Shown in pieces: positions 17,200 through 27,006 of a stretch of 33,045 bases of DNA. Source of the DNA: an uncultured Bacteroidota bacterium (GTDB lineage: Bacteria > Bacteroidota > Bacteroidia > Chitinophagales > Chitinophagaceae). The stretch's first letter is position 1; each line of letters begins with the position of its first letter. The notes beneath the pieces were generated by a model that searched no databases, had not been told where the DNA came from, and worked only from the letters and a program-made list of their open reading frames with translations. The stretch covers positions 1-33,045 of the forward strand of contig CAIUKP010000240.1 of NCBI GenBank assembly GCA_903899675.1. Direction: 5' to 3'. Made by a program: the position numbers and the translations under genes.

Positions 17200-17479
17200 G
17201 TTGGTTTTTTCCTTCGAGGGTATTTACATAGTCTACGCTTCCCAATCGGAATTTCATAGGAACCCCGGTTTTTTTCTCCAACTCCCATTCTCTTTTGCAG
17301 AAAAAGGCGAGTTCTTTGCTATAGGTATCCGAGGCTACTAATCGTATAGGCAGATATAAAACGGAATCTCTTAATCGTATCGGGTTAACGGCAGTAGGCA
17401 TTTGCATCTGACCTTGTGCAAAGCCAACATATAATAATAATACCGCGAATAAAGAAATGTGTTTCATGGAGCGGTTCAT
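17132..17479 (-). CDS. Small exported hypothetical protein
   Basis: 115 aa; signal peptide MKHISLFAVLLLYVGFAQGQ; compact region ELEKKTGVPMKFRLGSVDYVNTLEGK; overlaps the 3' end of the convergent gene by 68 bp. Confidence 0.6.
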   Translation of the reverse strand: MNRSMKHISLFAVLLLYVGFAQGQMQMPTAVNPIRLRDSVLYLPIRLVASDTYSKELAFFCKREWELEKKTGVPMKFRLGSVDYVNTLEGKNQPMRLPLPFVPLPSGVRNVPHKL

Positions 17480-17580
17480 AGATTTGTATGTAAATTTACA
17501 CTATTATTTTCGCATGTAAGCGATGCAGGGTAGTGATTTTGCCATCCTGATAGTTATTACAGAAAACAGCGCACCAACCG

Positions 17581-19065
17581 ATGTCACTCAGTCAATCTTT
17601 TCAACAAAAGCTACTGCAAAAGTTGTCGCCCCAGCAGATTCAGTTGATGAAACTGCTGCAGGTGCCTGCGGCTAATTTGGAGGAGCGCATTAAGGAAGAG
17701 TTAGAAGAGAATCCTGCGCTGGAAATGGAATCGGAGAGTGCGGAGGATGAATATGAGTTATCCGAAACCTCCGAGATGGAGGGAGATAGTTCGGAGGAGG
17801 AGGAATACGGGTCTGAAGAATTAGACGCACCTGATGTGAGTGAATTTCTGGTGGATGATGATGGAGAGATTGCAGACTATAAAATGAAGGATGACAATTA
17901 TCCTGAAATGAGCGACGAAAAAGTGATTCCGATGCGAGCGGAAGTTAGTTTTCAAGATCATTTATTAAATCAGTTGGGTATGCTGGAACTAGATCAGCGT
18001 AACCGAACTATTGCTGAACAAATTATTGGTAGTTTAGATGATGATGGATACCTCCGTTCCGAAATCAGCTCTCTCGTAGATGATATGGCTTTTAGGCAGG
18101 GAATAGAGGTTTCTGAAAAAGAGGTAATGGACTTGTTGGCCCAAATTCAACAATTTGATCCCCCCGGCATTGCCGCCCGCAGTTTGCAGGAATGTTTGTT
18201 GTTGCAGCTTACCCGAAAAGAATCGGAAGGAGAAAGTGTTCGCCAGGCCATTCAAATGCTCACCAAATATTTTGATGAGTTTACCAAAAAACACTACGAG
18301 AAAATTCAGCGCAGCTTGAATCTGAAAGATGAGCAGCTGAAAGAAATTATTGCACAAATTATTCGCCTGAACCCTAAGCCCGGTGGATTGTTTTCGGAGA
18401 GTAGTCAGGCAGAGAACTTTATTATTCCTGATTTTTATGTAATCAATAATAATGGGAAGCTGGAGTTAACGCTCAATTCACGCAATGCGCCCCCACTCAG
18501 AATCAGTGAGGGATACCGAGATATGATGAAAGAATATGAGCGGGGTAGTAAAACGGATAAGCGCCAAAAAGAAGCGGTAACATTTATTCGTCAAAAAATC
18601 GATTCGGCCAAATGGTTTATTGATATGATTCGGCAGCGGCAAGAAACATTGCTCAATACGATGGGAGCCATTTTGCAACATCAGGAGGCTTTTCTGCTTA
18701 CTGGTGACGAAACTGCATTGCGCCCCATGATATTGAAAGATATTGCTGAGTTAACCGGACTGGATATTTCAACGGTAAGTCGGGTTGCGAATAGTAAATT
18801 TGTGCAAACAGAGTTTGGTAATTTTCGGTTGAAATATTTTTTCAGTGAATCGTTGAGTACGGAAAGTGGGGAGGAAGTAAGTACCCGGGAAGTGAAAAAA
18901 ATTCTCAGCGACCTGATAGAAGCAGAAGACAAGCATAAGCCGCTGAGCGACGATTTATTAACGGAAATGTTGCAGGAGAAGGGATATAATATTGCCAGAA
19001 GAACCGTTGCCAAATATCGCGAACAATTAAATATTCCGGTAGCGCGACTAAGAAAAGAATTATAA
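17581..19065 (+). CDS. rpoN: RNA polymerase sigma-54 factor
   Basis: 494 aa; N-terminal LSPQQIQLMKLLQVPAANLEERIKEELEENPALE activator region, acidic linker, and RpoN box ARRTVAKYREQLNIPVARLRKEL. Confidence 0.97.
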   Translation: MSLSQSFQQKLLQKLSPQQIQLMKLLQVPAANLEERIKEELEENPALEMESESAEDEYELSETSEMEGDSSEEEEYGSEELDAPDVSEFLVDDDGEIADYKMKDDNYPEMSDEKVIPMRAEVSFQDHLLNQLGMLELDQRNRTIAEQIIGSLDDDGYLRSEISSLVDDMAFRQGIEVSEKEVMDLLAQIQQFDPPGIAARSLQECLLLQLTRKESEGESVRQAIQMLTKYFDEFTKKHYEKIQRSLNLKDEQLKEIIAQIIRLNPKPGGLFSESSQAENFIIPDFYVINNNGKLELTLNSRNAPPLRISEGYRDMMKEYERGSKTDKRQKEAVTFIRQKIDSAKWFIDMIRQRQETLLNTMGAILQHQEAFLLTGDETALRPMILKDIAELTGLDISTVSRVANSKFVQTEFGNFRLKYFFSESLSTESGEEVSTREVKKILSDLIEAEDKHKPLSDDLLTEMLQEKGYNIARRTVAKYREQLNIPVARLRKEL

Positions 19066-19066
19066 T

Positions 19067-19756
19067 ATGGATGAAACTGCTAGTTCTGAAAATGCCACGC
19101 TTGAAAGTCAATCTACTCCTCCGAAATTTTCAGATCGGCTGAAGTGGATATTTGGTCAAGTAGTATCCATTATTTTTCATCCGCTTTTTATACCTACCTA
19201 TATATTTTGTTTGCTCATGGAAGCAATTCCTTATGAGTTTTCAGGTATTTCTCAGTGGCAGTTGACATTGCGATTTTTTTCATGCTTTTGGTGGACGGCA
19301 TTTTTGCCGGCTTTTGCAATTTTTCTGCTTTGGCGATTAGAATTTATAAATAGTGTTCTTTTAAAAACCCAAAAAGAGCGGATTGTTCCCTTTATTATTG
19401 TAATGTTTTTTTATTGGTGGATGTATTATCTGAGTCGAAACTTTACCGATCAGCCGCTTGTGTTACGGTTTTTTTATATGGGAATTTTTTTATCAACCGT
19501 TGTTGGTCTAATTTTGAATAGTTTCTTAAAAATCAGTTTACATGGGATGGCAGCTGGTGGGGCAGTTACAGCAATCGGATTGTTTTCGTGGTATTATGCA
19601 ATTCCGCTTTGGATTTATTTAATACCAGCGGTTTTGCTGGCGGGGTTAATTGCCACTGCGCGTATGCTGGTTAGCGACCACAGTACCCGAGAGATATACC
19701 TGGGATTATTTATGGGAGCTGCGTGTCAATGTCTGGCCTATGTATTTGTAGCTTAA
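19067..19756 (+). CDS. Integral membrane protein, PAP2 (phosphatidic acid phosphatase)-related
   Basis: 229 aa, multiple TM segments; KTQKERIVP, SLHG and ARMLVSDHSTREI resemble degenerate PAP2 motifs; starts 1 bp after the rpoN stop. Confidence 0.65.
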   Translation: MDETASSENATLESQSTPPKFSDRLKWIFGQVVSIIFHPLFIPTYIFCLLMEAIPYEFSGISQWQLTLRFFSCFWWTAFLPAFAIFLLWRLEFINSVLLKTQKERIVPFIIVMFFYWWMYYLSRNFTDQPLVLRFFYMGIFLSTVVGLILNSFLKISLHGMAAGGAVTAIGLFSWYYAIPLWIYLIPAVLLAGLIATARMLVSDHSTREIYLGLFMGAACQCLAYVFVA

Positions 19757-20812
19757 TTACTTGCTATCCACAAATTCGTGGATGTAAATTTTCACCAATA
19801 GAATGAAGAGGGCGATTACAATGGGGCCAAAAATTAGTCCGATAAAGCCAAACAATTTTACGCCCAAAATCACTCCAAAAGTAGTTATGAGCGGATGGGT
19901 ATCCCCCAATTTTTTCTGAATGCTTATTCGGAAAATGCTATCAAGCACACTCATTATCGCGGCTCCATATAACAGCATAATTATGCCGCGGGTAGCGTCG
20001 CCTTCCGCAAAAAATAGTAGGGCAACAGGCACCCAAGCCAATGCAGAGCCTACCATCGGAATCATAGAGGTGATGCAGGTAATAACTATCCAGAATCCAA
20101 CATCTTTTACCCCCAAAAAATAATATCCAATACCTCCAATTAAACCCTGAAACAAGGCAGTTGCCGGTATTCCAAGGGCATTGGCAAAAACCAAGGTATT
20201 CAGCTCTTTACCCAGCCGTTGGGTATTTTCGTGTTGAAGAGGTACGTGGTGTATGCACCAGTTTTGAATGGCTTTGTTGTTAGACAATAAAAAAAATAGA
20301 ATAAATAACATCATCACCATCGTTAAAAGGGAATCTACGGTTGCTCCAACCACTTTTGGAAGTATACCGGCAAATAATAATCCGATTTTTTCTATATTTT
20401 GATCGCTGATCAAAGTAATATGAAATTGCTGTTCAGCCTGGTTAATTAAGGCTGATAATCCTGCCTTCACATTGCCGGAATGTTGAATGGCATAACCCAC
20501 CTTATTGTATACAATATTAAATGCCATGCTAAGGGGAACCAGAACTACAATAATTGTAAAAAACAAAAGTGCGGTTGCTGCGAGGCTAGGTGACCATTTT
20601 TTTCGATCTGTGAGCCAGTTCATGGGCTTAGAAAGCAACACATGAAAGGTTAAGGCTCCTAAAAAGGCCGGAATAAATGCGTTGAGTTCCCCAAGCAGGA
20701 AAATTCCTAGGAAAATCAATAAAATATAAAAACTGATTTGACGGATAGTTACGAGTGAGGTATTCGGCATAGCCATTCTTTTAGGGAAAATACTAAATAT
20801 ATCAGATTCCAT
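19757..20812 (-). CDS. AI-2E family transporter (YdiK/PerM-like, UPF0118)
   Basis: 351 aa multi-TM; FQGLIGGIGYYFLGVKDVGFWIVITCITSMIPMVGSALAWVPVALLFF and GDTHPLITTFGVILGVKLFGFIGLIFGPIVIALF. The real start may be ATG 20770 or 20776. Confidence 0.88.
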   Translation of the reverse strand: MESDIFSIFPKRMAMPNTSLVTIRQISFYILLIFLGIFLLGELNAFIPAFLGALTFHVLLSKPMNWLTDRKKWSPSLAATALLFFTIIVVLVPLSMAFNIVYNKVGYAIQHSGNVKAGLSALINQAEQQFHITLISDQNIEKIGLLFAGILPKVVGATVDSLLTMVMMLFILFFLLSNNKAIQNWCIHHVPLQHENTQRLGKELNTLVFANALGIPATALFQGLIGGIGYYFLGVKDVGFWIVITCITSMIPMVGSALAWVPVALLFFAEGDATRGIIMLLYGAAIMSVLDSIFRISIQKKLGDTHPLITTFGVILGVKLFGFIGLIFGPIVIALFILLVKIYIHEFVDSK

Positions 20813-20861
20813 CCCCCCACTCCCGATTTTATTCTTTTCTTTGCCACTAGAAAATTACTTT

Positions 20862-23192
20862 ATGTGGTATAGCATTGGCAGGTTCATCCTACAATATCGG
20901 CTCAGCTTATTATTGCTACTTGCCGTTGTTACCGTTTTCATGGGCTGGAAAGCTTCTCAGGTGCAGCTGAGCTACGATTTTACCCGGGCCTTGCCAACAG
21001 ACAATCAGAAGTATAAAGAATACCAGCAGTTTTTGCGAACTTTTGGTGCGGATGCAAATACCGTAGTGGTAGGCATACAAACTGATAAGATGTATGAGCC
21101 GGCATTTTTTAATGCGGTGAGTGAATTGCATCAGCAACTTAAAAAAATTAATGCAGTAACAGGGGTATTGTCTATACCCGAGGTAGTGGGTTTGAGAAAT
21201 GATTCAGCATCTGGCAAACTGGTTTCTGAAAAACTTTTCCATCCACCGTATAATAGTCAACCCGCTTTAGATAGCAGCCGACAGATTTTTGAAACACTTC
21301 CTTTTTATCGGTCTTTCCTATACAATCCGCAAACCGGTAGTTATTTGATGGGAATTAATGTGAACAAAGACACGATGAACAGCAAGTCGCGTACTCGTTT
21401 AATGAATGATATTTCACGCGAATTGGCCAACTTCGAAAAAGCAACCGGCACATCGCTGTATGTGAGCGGACTCCCCTATATCCGCACAATTGTGGGCAAT
21501 AAGATTAAAGCGGAAATGAACTGGTTTTTAATCGGATCGTTGGTGCTTTCGGTGATAACCTTGTTTTTATTTTTCTGGTCATTCAGCACAACGCTCATGA
21601 GTTTACTAGTAGTAGGGATGGGGGTAATCTGGAGTTTAGGCACTATTGTTTTGTTTGGATATAAAATTACCCTGCTCACTGCTTTAATACCGCCATTGGT
21701 TGTGGTAATTGGTATTCCAAATTGTATTTATTTTTTAAATAAGTATCATACTGCTTATCTGGAAACTGGGGAAAAAGAAAAGGCCTTGATTACTATGGTA
21801 GGAAGGATGGGTATTGTAACCTTGTTCTGTAATATCGCTGCAGCTATTGGATTTGCTGTATTTGCACTAACTCGCAGCGACTTGTTAAAGGAGTTTGGAG
21901 CGGTTGCTGGTATCAACATCATGGCTTTATTTCTGATCTCATTGATTTTTATACCCGCAGTATTAAGTTATTTGCCACCACCAAAAGACAAGCATGTTCG
22001 GTATCTCGAAAATCGGTGGCTGAAACAGTTTTTGGTAAACATAGAGCGATGGGCTTTTAATCATGCCCGCTGGATATATGCCATTACCTTGATTGTATTA
22101 GTTTTTTCAGTAATGGGCATTTTTCGAATCAAGAGTGAAGGGTATATAGTAGATGACTTACCGCGCAGCAATAAAATTTATACCGACTTAAAATGGTTTG
22201 AAAAAAACTTTAGAGGGGTGATGCCTTTGGAAATTGTGGTAGATGCTAAAAAGAAAAAAGGGGTAATGCGCATGAAAACTATTCAGAAAATGGACGAGTT
22301 ATCTGCGTTTATTGCTGAAGATTCTGTTACTGCCCGGCCACTATCTTTTGTGGAGGGACTCAAGTTTGCTCGTCAAGCGTATTTTGATGGGGATAGCAAT
22401 AGTTATAGTATTCCTTCGGAAACTGATTTGGCATTTATGGCTCCCTATCTGCAATCTTCTGGAAATGGGTCAGCTTCTTCTGGCACGAAGGGAATGTCGG
22501 GACTGCTGAATAACTTTGTTGATAGCAACTGGCAAATGGCACGGATTAGCGTGAATATGAAAGATATTGGCAGTGCAAGGTTGCCCGAACTACTGAATAA
22601 ATTTCAGGGAAAGTCAAATGAAATTTTCGACACGGCTTCTTACAAAGTAACTTTTACGGGCAGTAGTGTAAGCTTTTTAGAGGGATCGGGATTTATCATT
22701 CGTGGACTGAAAGAAAGTATTGCCTGGGCCTTTTTGCTGATATCGCTGTGTATGCTGTATCTATTCCGCTCTTTTAGGATATTAATTTGTTCCTTGATAC
22801 CTAATCTGGTGCCCCTGGTGATAACAGCCGGTGTTATGGGCTGGACGGGCATTGCCCTAAAACCTTCAACCGTATTGGTGTTTAGTGTTGCCTTGGGTAT
22901 TGCCATTGATGTAACCATACGATTTTTGATCAATTATAAGCAAGAGCTGAGCTATCATCAACATGATGTGGCTGCTACGCTGGTGCAAACCATCCGGCAT
23001 ACTGGTATTAGTATTTTATATACTTCGCTGGTGCTGATTGCGGGCTTTATCATTTTCTGCTGGAGCGATTTTGGGGGAACTCAAGCACTGGGATGGCTTA
23101 CATCACTAACTTTAGTTGTGGGCACACTTACCAACCTGATATTATTACCGGTTTTGATACTCAGCATTGCTCCGGGCGAGAAGAAGAAATAA
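20862..23192 (+). CDS. MMPL/RND superfamily exporter (HpnN-like efflux permease)
   Basis: About 776 aa from ATG 20862 (supplied ORF starts at TTG 20841); two repeated 6-TM halves with large loops; LLTALIPPLVVVIGIPNCIYFLNKYH and LKPSTVLVFSVALGIAIDVTIRFLINYKQEL. Confidence 0.85.
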   Translation: MWYSIGRFILQYRLSLLLLLAVVTVFMGWKASQVQLSYDFTRALPTDNQKYKEYQQFLRTFGADANTVVVGIQTDKMYEPAFFNAVSELHQQLKKINAVTGVLSIPEVVGLRNDSASGKLVSEKLFHPPYNSQPALDSSRQIFETLPFYRSFLYNPQTGSYLMGINVNKDTMNSKSRTRLMNDISRELANFEKATGTSLYVSGLPYIRTIVGNKIKAEMNWFLIGSLVLSVITLFLFFWSFSTTLMSLLVVGMGVIWSLGTIVLFGYKITLLTALIPPLVVVIGIPNCIYFLNKYHTAYLETGEKEKALITMVGRMGIVTLFCNIAAAIGFAVFALTRSDLLKEFGAVAGINIMALFLISLIFIPAVLSYLPPPKDKHVRYLENRWLKQFLVNIERWAFNHARWIYAITLIVLVFSVMGIFRIKSEGYIVDDLPRSNKIYTDLKWFEKNFRGVMPLEIVVDAKKKKGVMRMKTIQKMDELSAFIAEDSVTARPLSFVEGLKFARQAYFDGDSNSYSIPSETDLAFMAPYLQSSGNGSASSGTKGMSGLLNNFVDSNWQMARISVNMKDIGSARLPELLNKFQGKSNEIFDTASYKVTFTGSSVSFLEGSGFIIRGLKESIAWAFLLISLCMLYLFRSFRILICSLIPNLVPLVITAGVMGWTGIALKPSTVLVFSVALGIAIDVTIRFLINYKQELSYHQHDVAATLVQTIRHTGISILYTSLVLIAGFIIFCWSDFGGTQALGWLTSLTLVVGTLTNLILLPVLILSIAPGEKKK

Positions 23193-23201
23193 TTGATTGA
23201 C

Positions 23202-24326
23202 TTATTTCAACACCTCAGCTAATTTTTTGTCGAGCGCATCACCTCGTAAGTCTGAAGCAATAATCTTTCCTTCTGGATTAACCAGTACGTTAAAGGGGAT
23301 ACCTGTTATTTGGTAGAGCGGAACCACTTTGCTTTCCCACTGCTTCAGGTCGCTCACATGCGTCCAGGTAAGTTGATCGTCTTTAATGGCCTGCAACCAG
23401 TTTTCTTTTTCAGCATCCAATGAAACACCTAAAACAGTAAAATTTTTAGCGCTATATTTTTTAAATGCGGCTACTACATTGGGATTTTCTTGTCTGCAAG
23501 GCCCGCACCAGCTAGCCCAGAAATCTACCAGCACATATTTGCCCCGGAAGCTTTTCAATGAAATTATTTCACCCGCCGTATTGGGCAAAGAAAAGTCTGG
23601 CGCTTCTTTGTTAATCATCGATCCTTCACTAGCCGGGGCAGGCGTAGGTTCAGTTAGCATTGTTTTAATTCTTTGCAATCCGCTGTGTTCTGGAAATTTT
23701 TGTAAAGATGCATTGGCCAGGCTTACAATCTCTTCACGCTTCATGGTTCGGGTAGCAATCCCCATCGCATAAAAACGTGCGGCAGGGCTAGCAGACTCCC
23801 TAACAAAATTACTCACCAGTGAATTGATGTCACTGATTCGGCGGTCTCTTTCTTGCTTACAAGGAAGCGAAACGCTGTCTGGAACATTTTTTTGTTGTAA
23901 AGAGTCGAGCATCATAAAACAAACCGCTAGAGCAGAATCCTGTCGGCGATAATTTTCAAATAATTCATGTAGTTGAAAACTGGCTGGAGAGCCCTCTACC
24001 TGATAGTGTGTATAGTCTTTCATATCAACCAACAACTTGATATTTTTCTGATCGTTGATTACAACCACATCCATACCCATGTCTGTGGTAATCCGGTAAA
24101 GGCTTTCTTCTTTGCCTACCCCTCTTAATATAAAGTTGCCTTGCTTGTCGAGGGTAACGGAGTCAACGGTGATTGGCTGGCGACCACCAAAAGGTAATTC
24201 CTGCAAAAATATTTTTAGCTGACCTGCATTTTTAAATTGTCCGCTCACAGTAAATGCACCATATTTTTTTTCACTACAGGATACAGCCAGTAAGCATGCG
24301 ATAAAAATCAAAAATTTTGTTTTCAT
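23202..24326 (-). CDS. Thioredoxin-fold (TlpA/ResA-like, AhpC/TSA) lipoprotein with N-terminal DUF4369-like domain
   Basis: 374 aa; lipobox LLAVSCSEKK; N-terminal FTVSGQFKNAGQLKIFLQEL; C-terminal FRGKYVLVDFWASWCGPCRQENPNVV. Confidence 0.9.
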   Translation of the reverse strand: MKTKFLIFIACLLAVSCSEKKYGAFTVSGQFKNAGQLKIFLQELPFGGRQPITVDSVTLDKQGNFILRGVGKEESLYRITTDMGMDVVVINDQKNIKLLVDMKDYTHYQVEGSPASFQLHELFENYRRQDSALAVCFMMLDSLQQKNVPDSVSLPCKQERDRRISDINSLVSNFVRESASPAARFYAMGIATRTMKREEIVSLANASLQKFPEHSGLQRIKTMLTEPTPAPASEGSMINKEAPDFSLPNTAGEIISLKSFRGKYVLVDFWASWCGPCRQENPNVVAAFKKYSAKNFTVLGVSLDAEKENWLQAIKDDQLTWTHVSDLKQWESKVVPLYQITGIPFNVLVNPEGKIIASDLRGDALDKKLAEVLK

Positions 24327-24351
24327 GTTCTATTTTTTAAGGTAGGGGTGT

Positions 24352-25800
24352 TTAGGGTTGATTGAGTTTTTCTTGCAGCAGTTGAGTAACTTTTTGGGGA
24401 TCGGCTTTTCCTCCACTGATTTTTTTTATTTCGCCTATAAATAGTCCCAGCAGTCCTTTTTTGCCTTTTCGGTACTCCTGCACCTTGTCTGGCATTTTAT
24501 TCATCACTTCCTGAATCCATTCTGCGAGCAGACTTTCATTTGCCGTTTGCAATATATTGAGTGTTTCGGCTAATTCGCGGGGAGATTTTTTCTCTTTTAT
24601 CAATGCCGGTAGTAATCGGCTTACAGCGGTTGAAAAACTCAGTTCGCCCGATTCAATCATATCAATCATTTGAGCGAGGTTAGCAGGTGAAACCGGCACT
24701 TGTGAAAAGTTGAGTTGATGGTCGTTGAGCCACTGACGCAGTGGACCAAGGATCCAATTAGCAATTGATTTTTTATTGCTAGTGTATAAACTTACCTCTT
24801 CAAAATATTGTGCGGTGTGCAGGTCGTCACTCAGTTGTTGTGCATCATATTCGGTTAACTCCTCCATTTGCAGCAACCTTTGGTGTAAGGCATTGGGTAA
24901 TTCGGGCAGTGAGGCTTTATAGGATTCAAGCGCTTCAGCAGAAATTACAAAGGGAGCCAGGTCGGGGTCGGGGAAATATCGGTAATCATTGGCTTCTTCC
25001 TTATCGCGTAAGGCAAAAGTGGTATCGTTGTCGGCATCAAAACTGCGGGTTTGCTGAATGATGGGTTGCCCTTGCAACAAAAGTGCCGTTATTCGACTGA
25101 TTTCGTATTCAATCGCTTTTTTAATGTGCCGGATGGAGTTCAGGTTTTTCACTTCAACTTTAGTTCCTAAAGTTTGAGAGCCGGCGGGGCGGAGGGAAAT
25201 ATTTGCATCACAGCGTAGGCTACCTTCTTCCATATTTCCATCAGATACCCCTAGCCATCTTACGAGCTTTCTGATTTCAGCCACAAACTGTCCGGCTTCT
25301 TCGGCAGAATACATATCGGGTTCGGTTACTATTTCTACCAGTGGAGTTCCTGCTCGGTTGAGGTCGATAAAGGTTTTGGTAGGATGTTGATCGTGTAAAC
25401 TTTTGCCGGCATCCTCTTCTAAATGAATTCGGTTTAGGCGAACGGCTCTGCTGCCAGCAGTTGTGGTGATGCGAACGTTACCTCCCTTGCAGATAGGACT
25501 GGTATGTTGGGATATTTGATATCCTTTGGGCAGGTCGGGATAGAAATAATTTTTACGGGCGAAATAGTTATTTTGTTCAATGTCACATTCACAGGCTAGT
25601 CCCAGTTTTACTGCTAATTCAACCGCTTTTTTATTGGTTCTTGGTAATGTACCCGGATGCGCGAGAGAAATGGCACTTACGCGTGTATTGGCTTCACCAC
25701 CAAACAAGTTACTGTCTCCACAGAATAATTTACTCTGTGTAGCTAACTGGGCGTGAATTTCAAGACCAATTACCACTTCATATATAGGAGTATCCTGCAT
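24352..25800 (-). CDS. gatB: Asp-tRNA(Asn)/Glu-tRNA(Gln) amidotransferase subunit B
   Basis: YEVVIGLEIHAQLATQSKLFCGD, HPGTLPRTNKKAVELAVKLGLA, NYFYPDLPKGYQISQ, EEGSLRCDANISLRP, C-terminal GKADPQKVTQLLQEKL. ATG at 25800 preferred over TTG 25809. Confidence 0.97.
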   Translation of the reverse strand: MQDTPIYEVVIGLEIHAQLATQSKLFCGDSNLFGGEANTRVSAISLAHPGTLPRTNKKAVELAVKLGLACECDIEQNNYFARKNYFYPDLPKGYQISQHTSPICKGGNVRITTTAGSRAVRLNRIHLEEDAGKSLHDQHPTKTFIDLNRAGTPLVEIVTEPDMYSAEEAGQFVAEIRKLVRWLGVSDGNMEEGSLRCDANISLRPAGSQTLGTKVEVKNLNSIRHIKKAIEYEISRITALLLQGQPIIQQTRSFDADNDTTFALRDKEEANDYRYFPDPDLAPFVISAEALESYKASLPELPNALHQRLLQMEELTEYDAQQLSDDLHTAQYFEEVSLYTSNKKSIANWILGPLRQWLNDHQLNFSQVPVSPANLAQMIDMIESGELSFSTAVSRLLPALIKEKKSPRELAETLNILQTANESLLAEWIQEVMNKMPDKVQEYRKGKKGLLGLFIGEIKKISGGKADPQKVTQLLQEKLNQP

Positions 25801-25854
25801 CTCGAACAAAAATAGCCAACCTTGGTCACTAACTCACTTCTCGGAAGACAAATA

Positions 25855-26871
25855 TCAGAGAGAAAGTATTTTTTCTTTGTCTTCTTTCGAGATGGTTATT
25901 AATCCGGCAGGCTCTAATCTGCGGAACAGTTCCTTCCAGTTCTTGTCTCGCACAAATATTTTCTTCAACATTGGTAAAGCCTTGTTGAGTTGTTTGTTAT
26001 TTGCCAAGGTAACTGCAGTCCAGAACTGCATTTCCAGATTATCGGGAAATAAGCGCATGGCGGCATTGTATTCGTTCATAGCCTCCGTAATGTCTTTCTT
26101 TTCATTCGCTAGGTTGAGGTTATTCATTTTTTCATAGGCCAGGTCGCCGCTATTCATGTGATCGTATGCCAGCTGCATGTTGTACAAACGTCGAAGTTCT
26201 TCTAGGGGTTGGGGTGAGTCGTCTACCCGGAGGTCAATCAGGGTCCTTTCCCAGGGGGTTGTATATCTACCCGGAACAACCAGAATAGCTGCTGCCTGCA
26301 TGCCTCTGATGTCTCCGCCAGCTGCCTGTCCTGCTTCCAATGCCAGCAGAATTCGTTCTACAAAAGGTTTATTAGTGCTCATTTCAAAGGCTTTTTTCAT
26401 GTATTCACATACAGAATCACCCAGCATCATATTGCTTTGTACGCTAAAGTTTTTCCCTTTGATGTGCTTGGCTACCTGAATACATTTTGAGCCGGTATGG
26501 GTAGCCACGTTCCCTTTGGTATCTAAAATGGCTACCTGGCGCATTTCCCGGGAGCTATCTATTTTTAGCAGACTGTCTAAAACTTGTTGGGGGGTAAATC
26601 CTCTTTTTAACAAGCCCAATGCTTTTGGACCGTAAGATTTATTTACAAAAGATTGGGTGGCTACAACGCCTACACCTGCTTCAACCCAAGGAACCAAGGT
26701 GCCTACGCCAAACCAGTGACTTTGAACAGCCACTGCCATATCACCTGTTTTTTCATCCCTTGCTACAATGGAAAAAGTATGTGCCAGGGGTTCTTTTTTG
26801 GAATATACCTGTGCAATGGAACTGGTAGGGATGGAGCAAATAATCAATAACAGGGATAGCAGAAATTTCAT
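25855..26871 (-). CDS. Exported DUF1028 protein with C-terminal TPR-like region
   Basis: 338 aa; signal peptide; HTFSIVARDEKTGDMAVAVQSHWFGVGTLVPWVEAGVGVVATQSFVN is diagnostic of DUF1028; C-terminal AMNEYNAAMRLFPDNLEMQFWTAVTLANNKQLNKALPMLKKIF is TPR-like. Confidence 0.87.
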   Translation of the reverse strand: MKFLLSLLLIICSIPTSSIAQVYSKKEPLAHTFSIVARDEKTGDMAVAVQSHWFGVGTLVPWVEAGVGVVATQSFVNKSYGPKALGLLKRGFTPQQVLDSLLKIDSSREMRQVAILDTKGNVATHTGSKCIQVAKHIKGKNFSVQSNMMLGDSVCEYMKKAFEMSTNKPFVERILLALEAGQAAGGDIRGMQAAAILVVPGRYTTPWERTLIDLRVDDSPQPLEELRRLYNMQLAYDHMNSGDLAYEKMNNLNLANEKKDITEAMNEYNAAMRLFPDNLEMQFWTAVTLANNKQLNKALPMLKKIFVRDKNWKELFRRLEPAGLITISKEDKEKILSL

Positions 26872-26957
26872 AGTGGGGGGTTAAACATTTCCGGAAAAGG
26901 GAATGGGTTACTATTAGAAACGCAATCGAGCCTAATTCATTGTATCAACCCCATCAA

Positions 26958-26984
26958 AAAGGCACACCTATTGGGTGTGCCTTT
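26958..26984 (-). terminator. Rho-independent-like terminator after the PDZ gene
   Basis: Perfect 11-bp stem AAAGGCACACC-TATTG-GGTGTGCCTTT, preceded by AAAAA at 26956-26960 (T-run on the minus strand), 23 bp past the stop at 27007. Confidence 0.75.
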
Positions 26985-27006
26985 CGGAATTGTTAAGTAT
27001 TGTGAA

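Noticed and set aside
17761-17920. Acidic, E/D-rich repetitive coding stretch in rpoN
   Set aside because: This is the normal variable acidic linker (region II) of sigma-54, not a repeat element.
19757-20812. AI-2E family transporter as evidence of a quorum-sensing system
   Set aside because: The family name is historical; no luxS, receptor or regulator is nearby, and many members transport other substrates or ions.
23386-23772. 128-aa plus-strand ORF
   Set aside because: Antisense to the TlpA-like gene; no supporting signals.
26888-26897. 10-bp palindrome TTTCCGGAAA upstream of the DUF1028 gene
   Set aside because: Short palindromes of this length are expected by chance and no second copy or promoter alignment was found.
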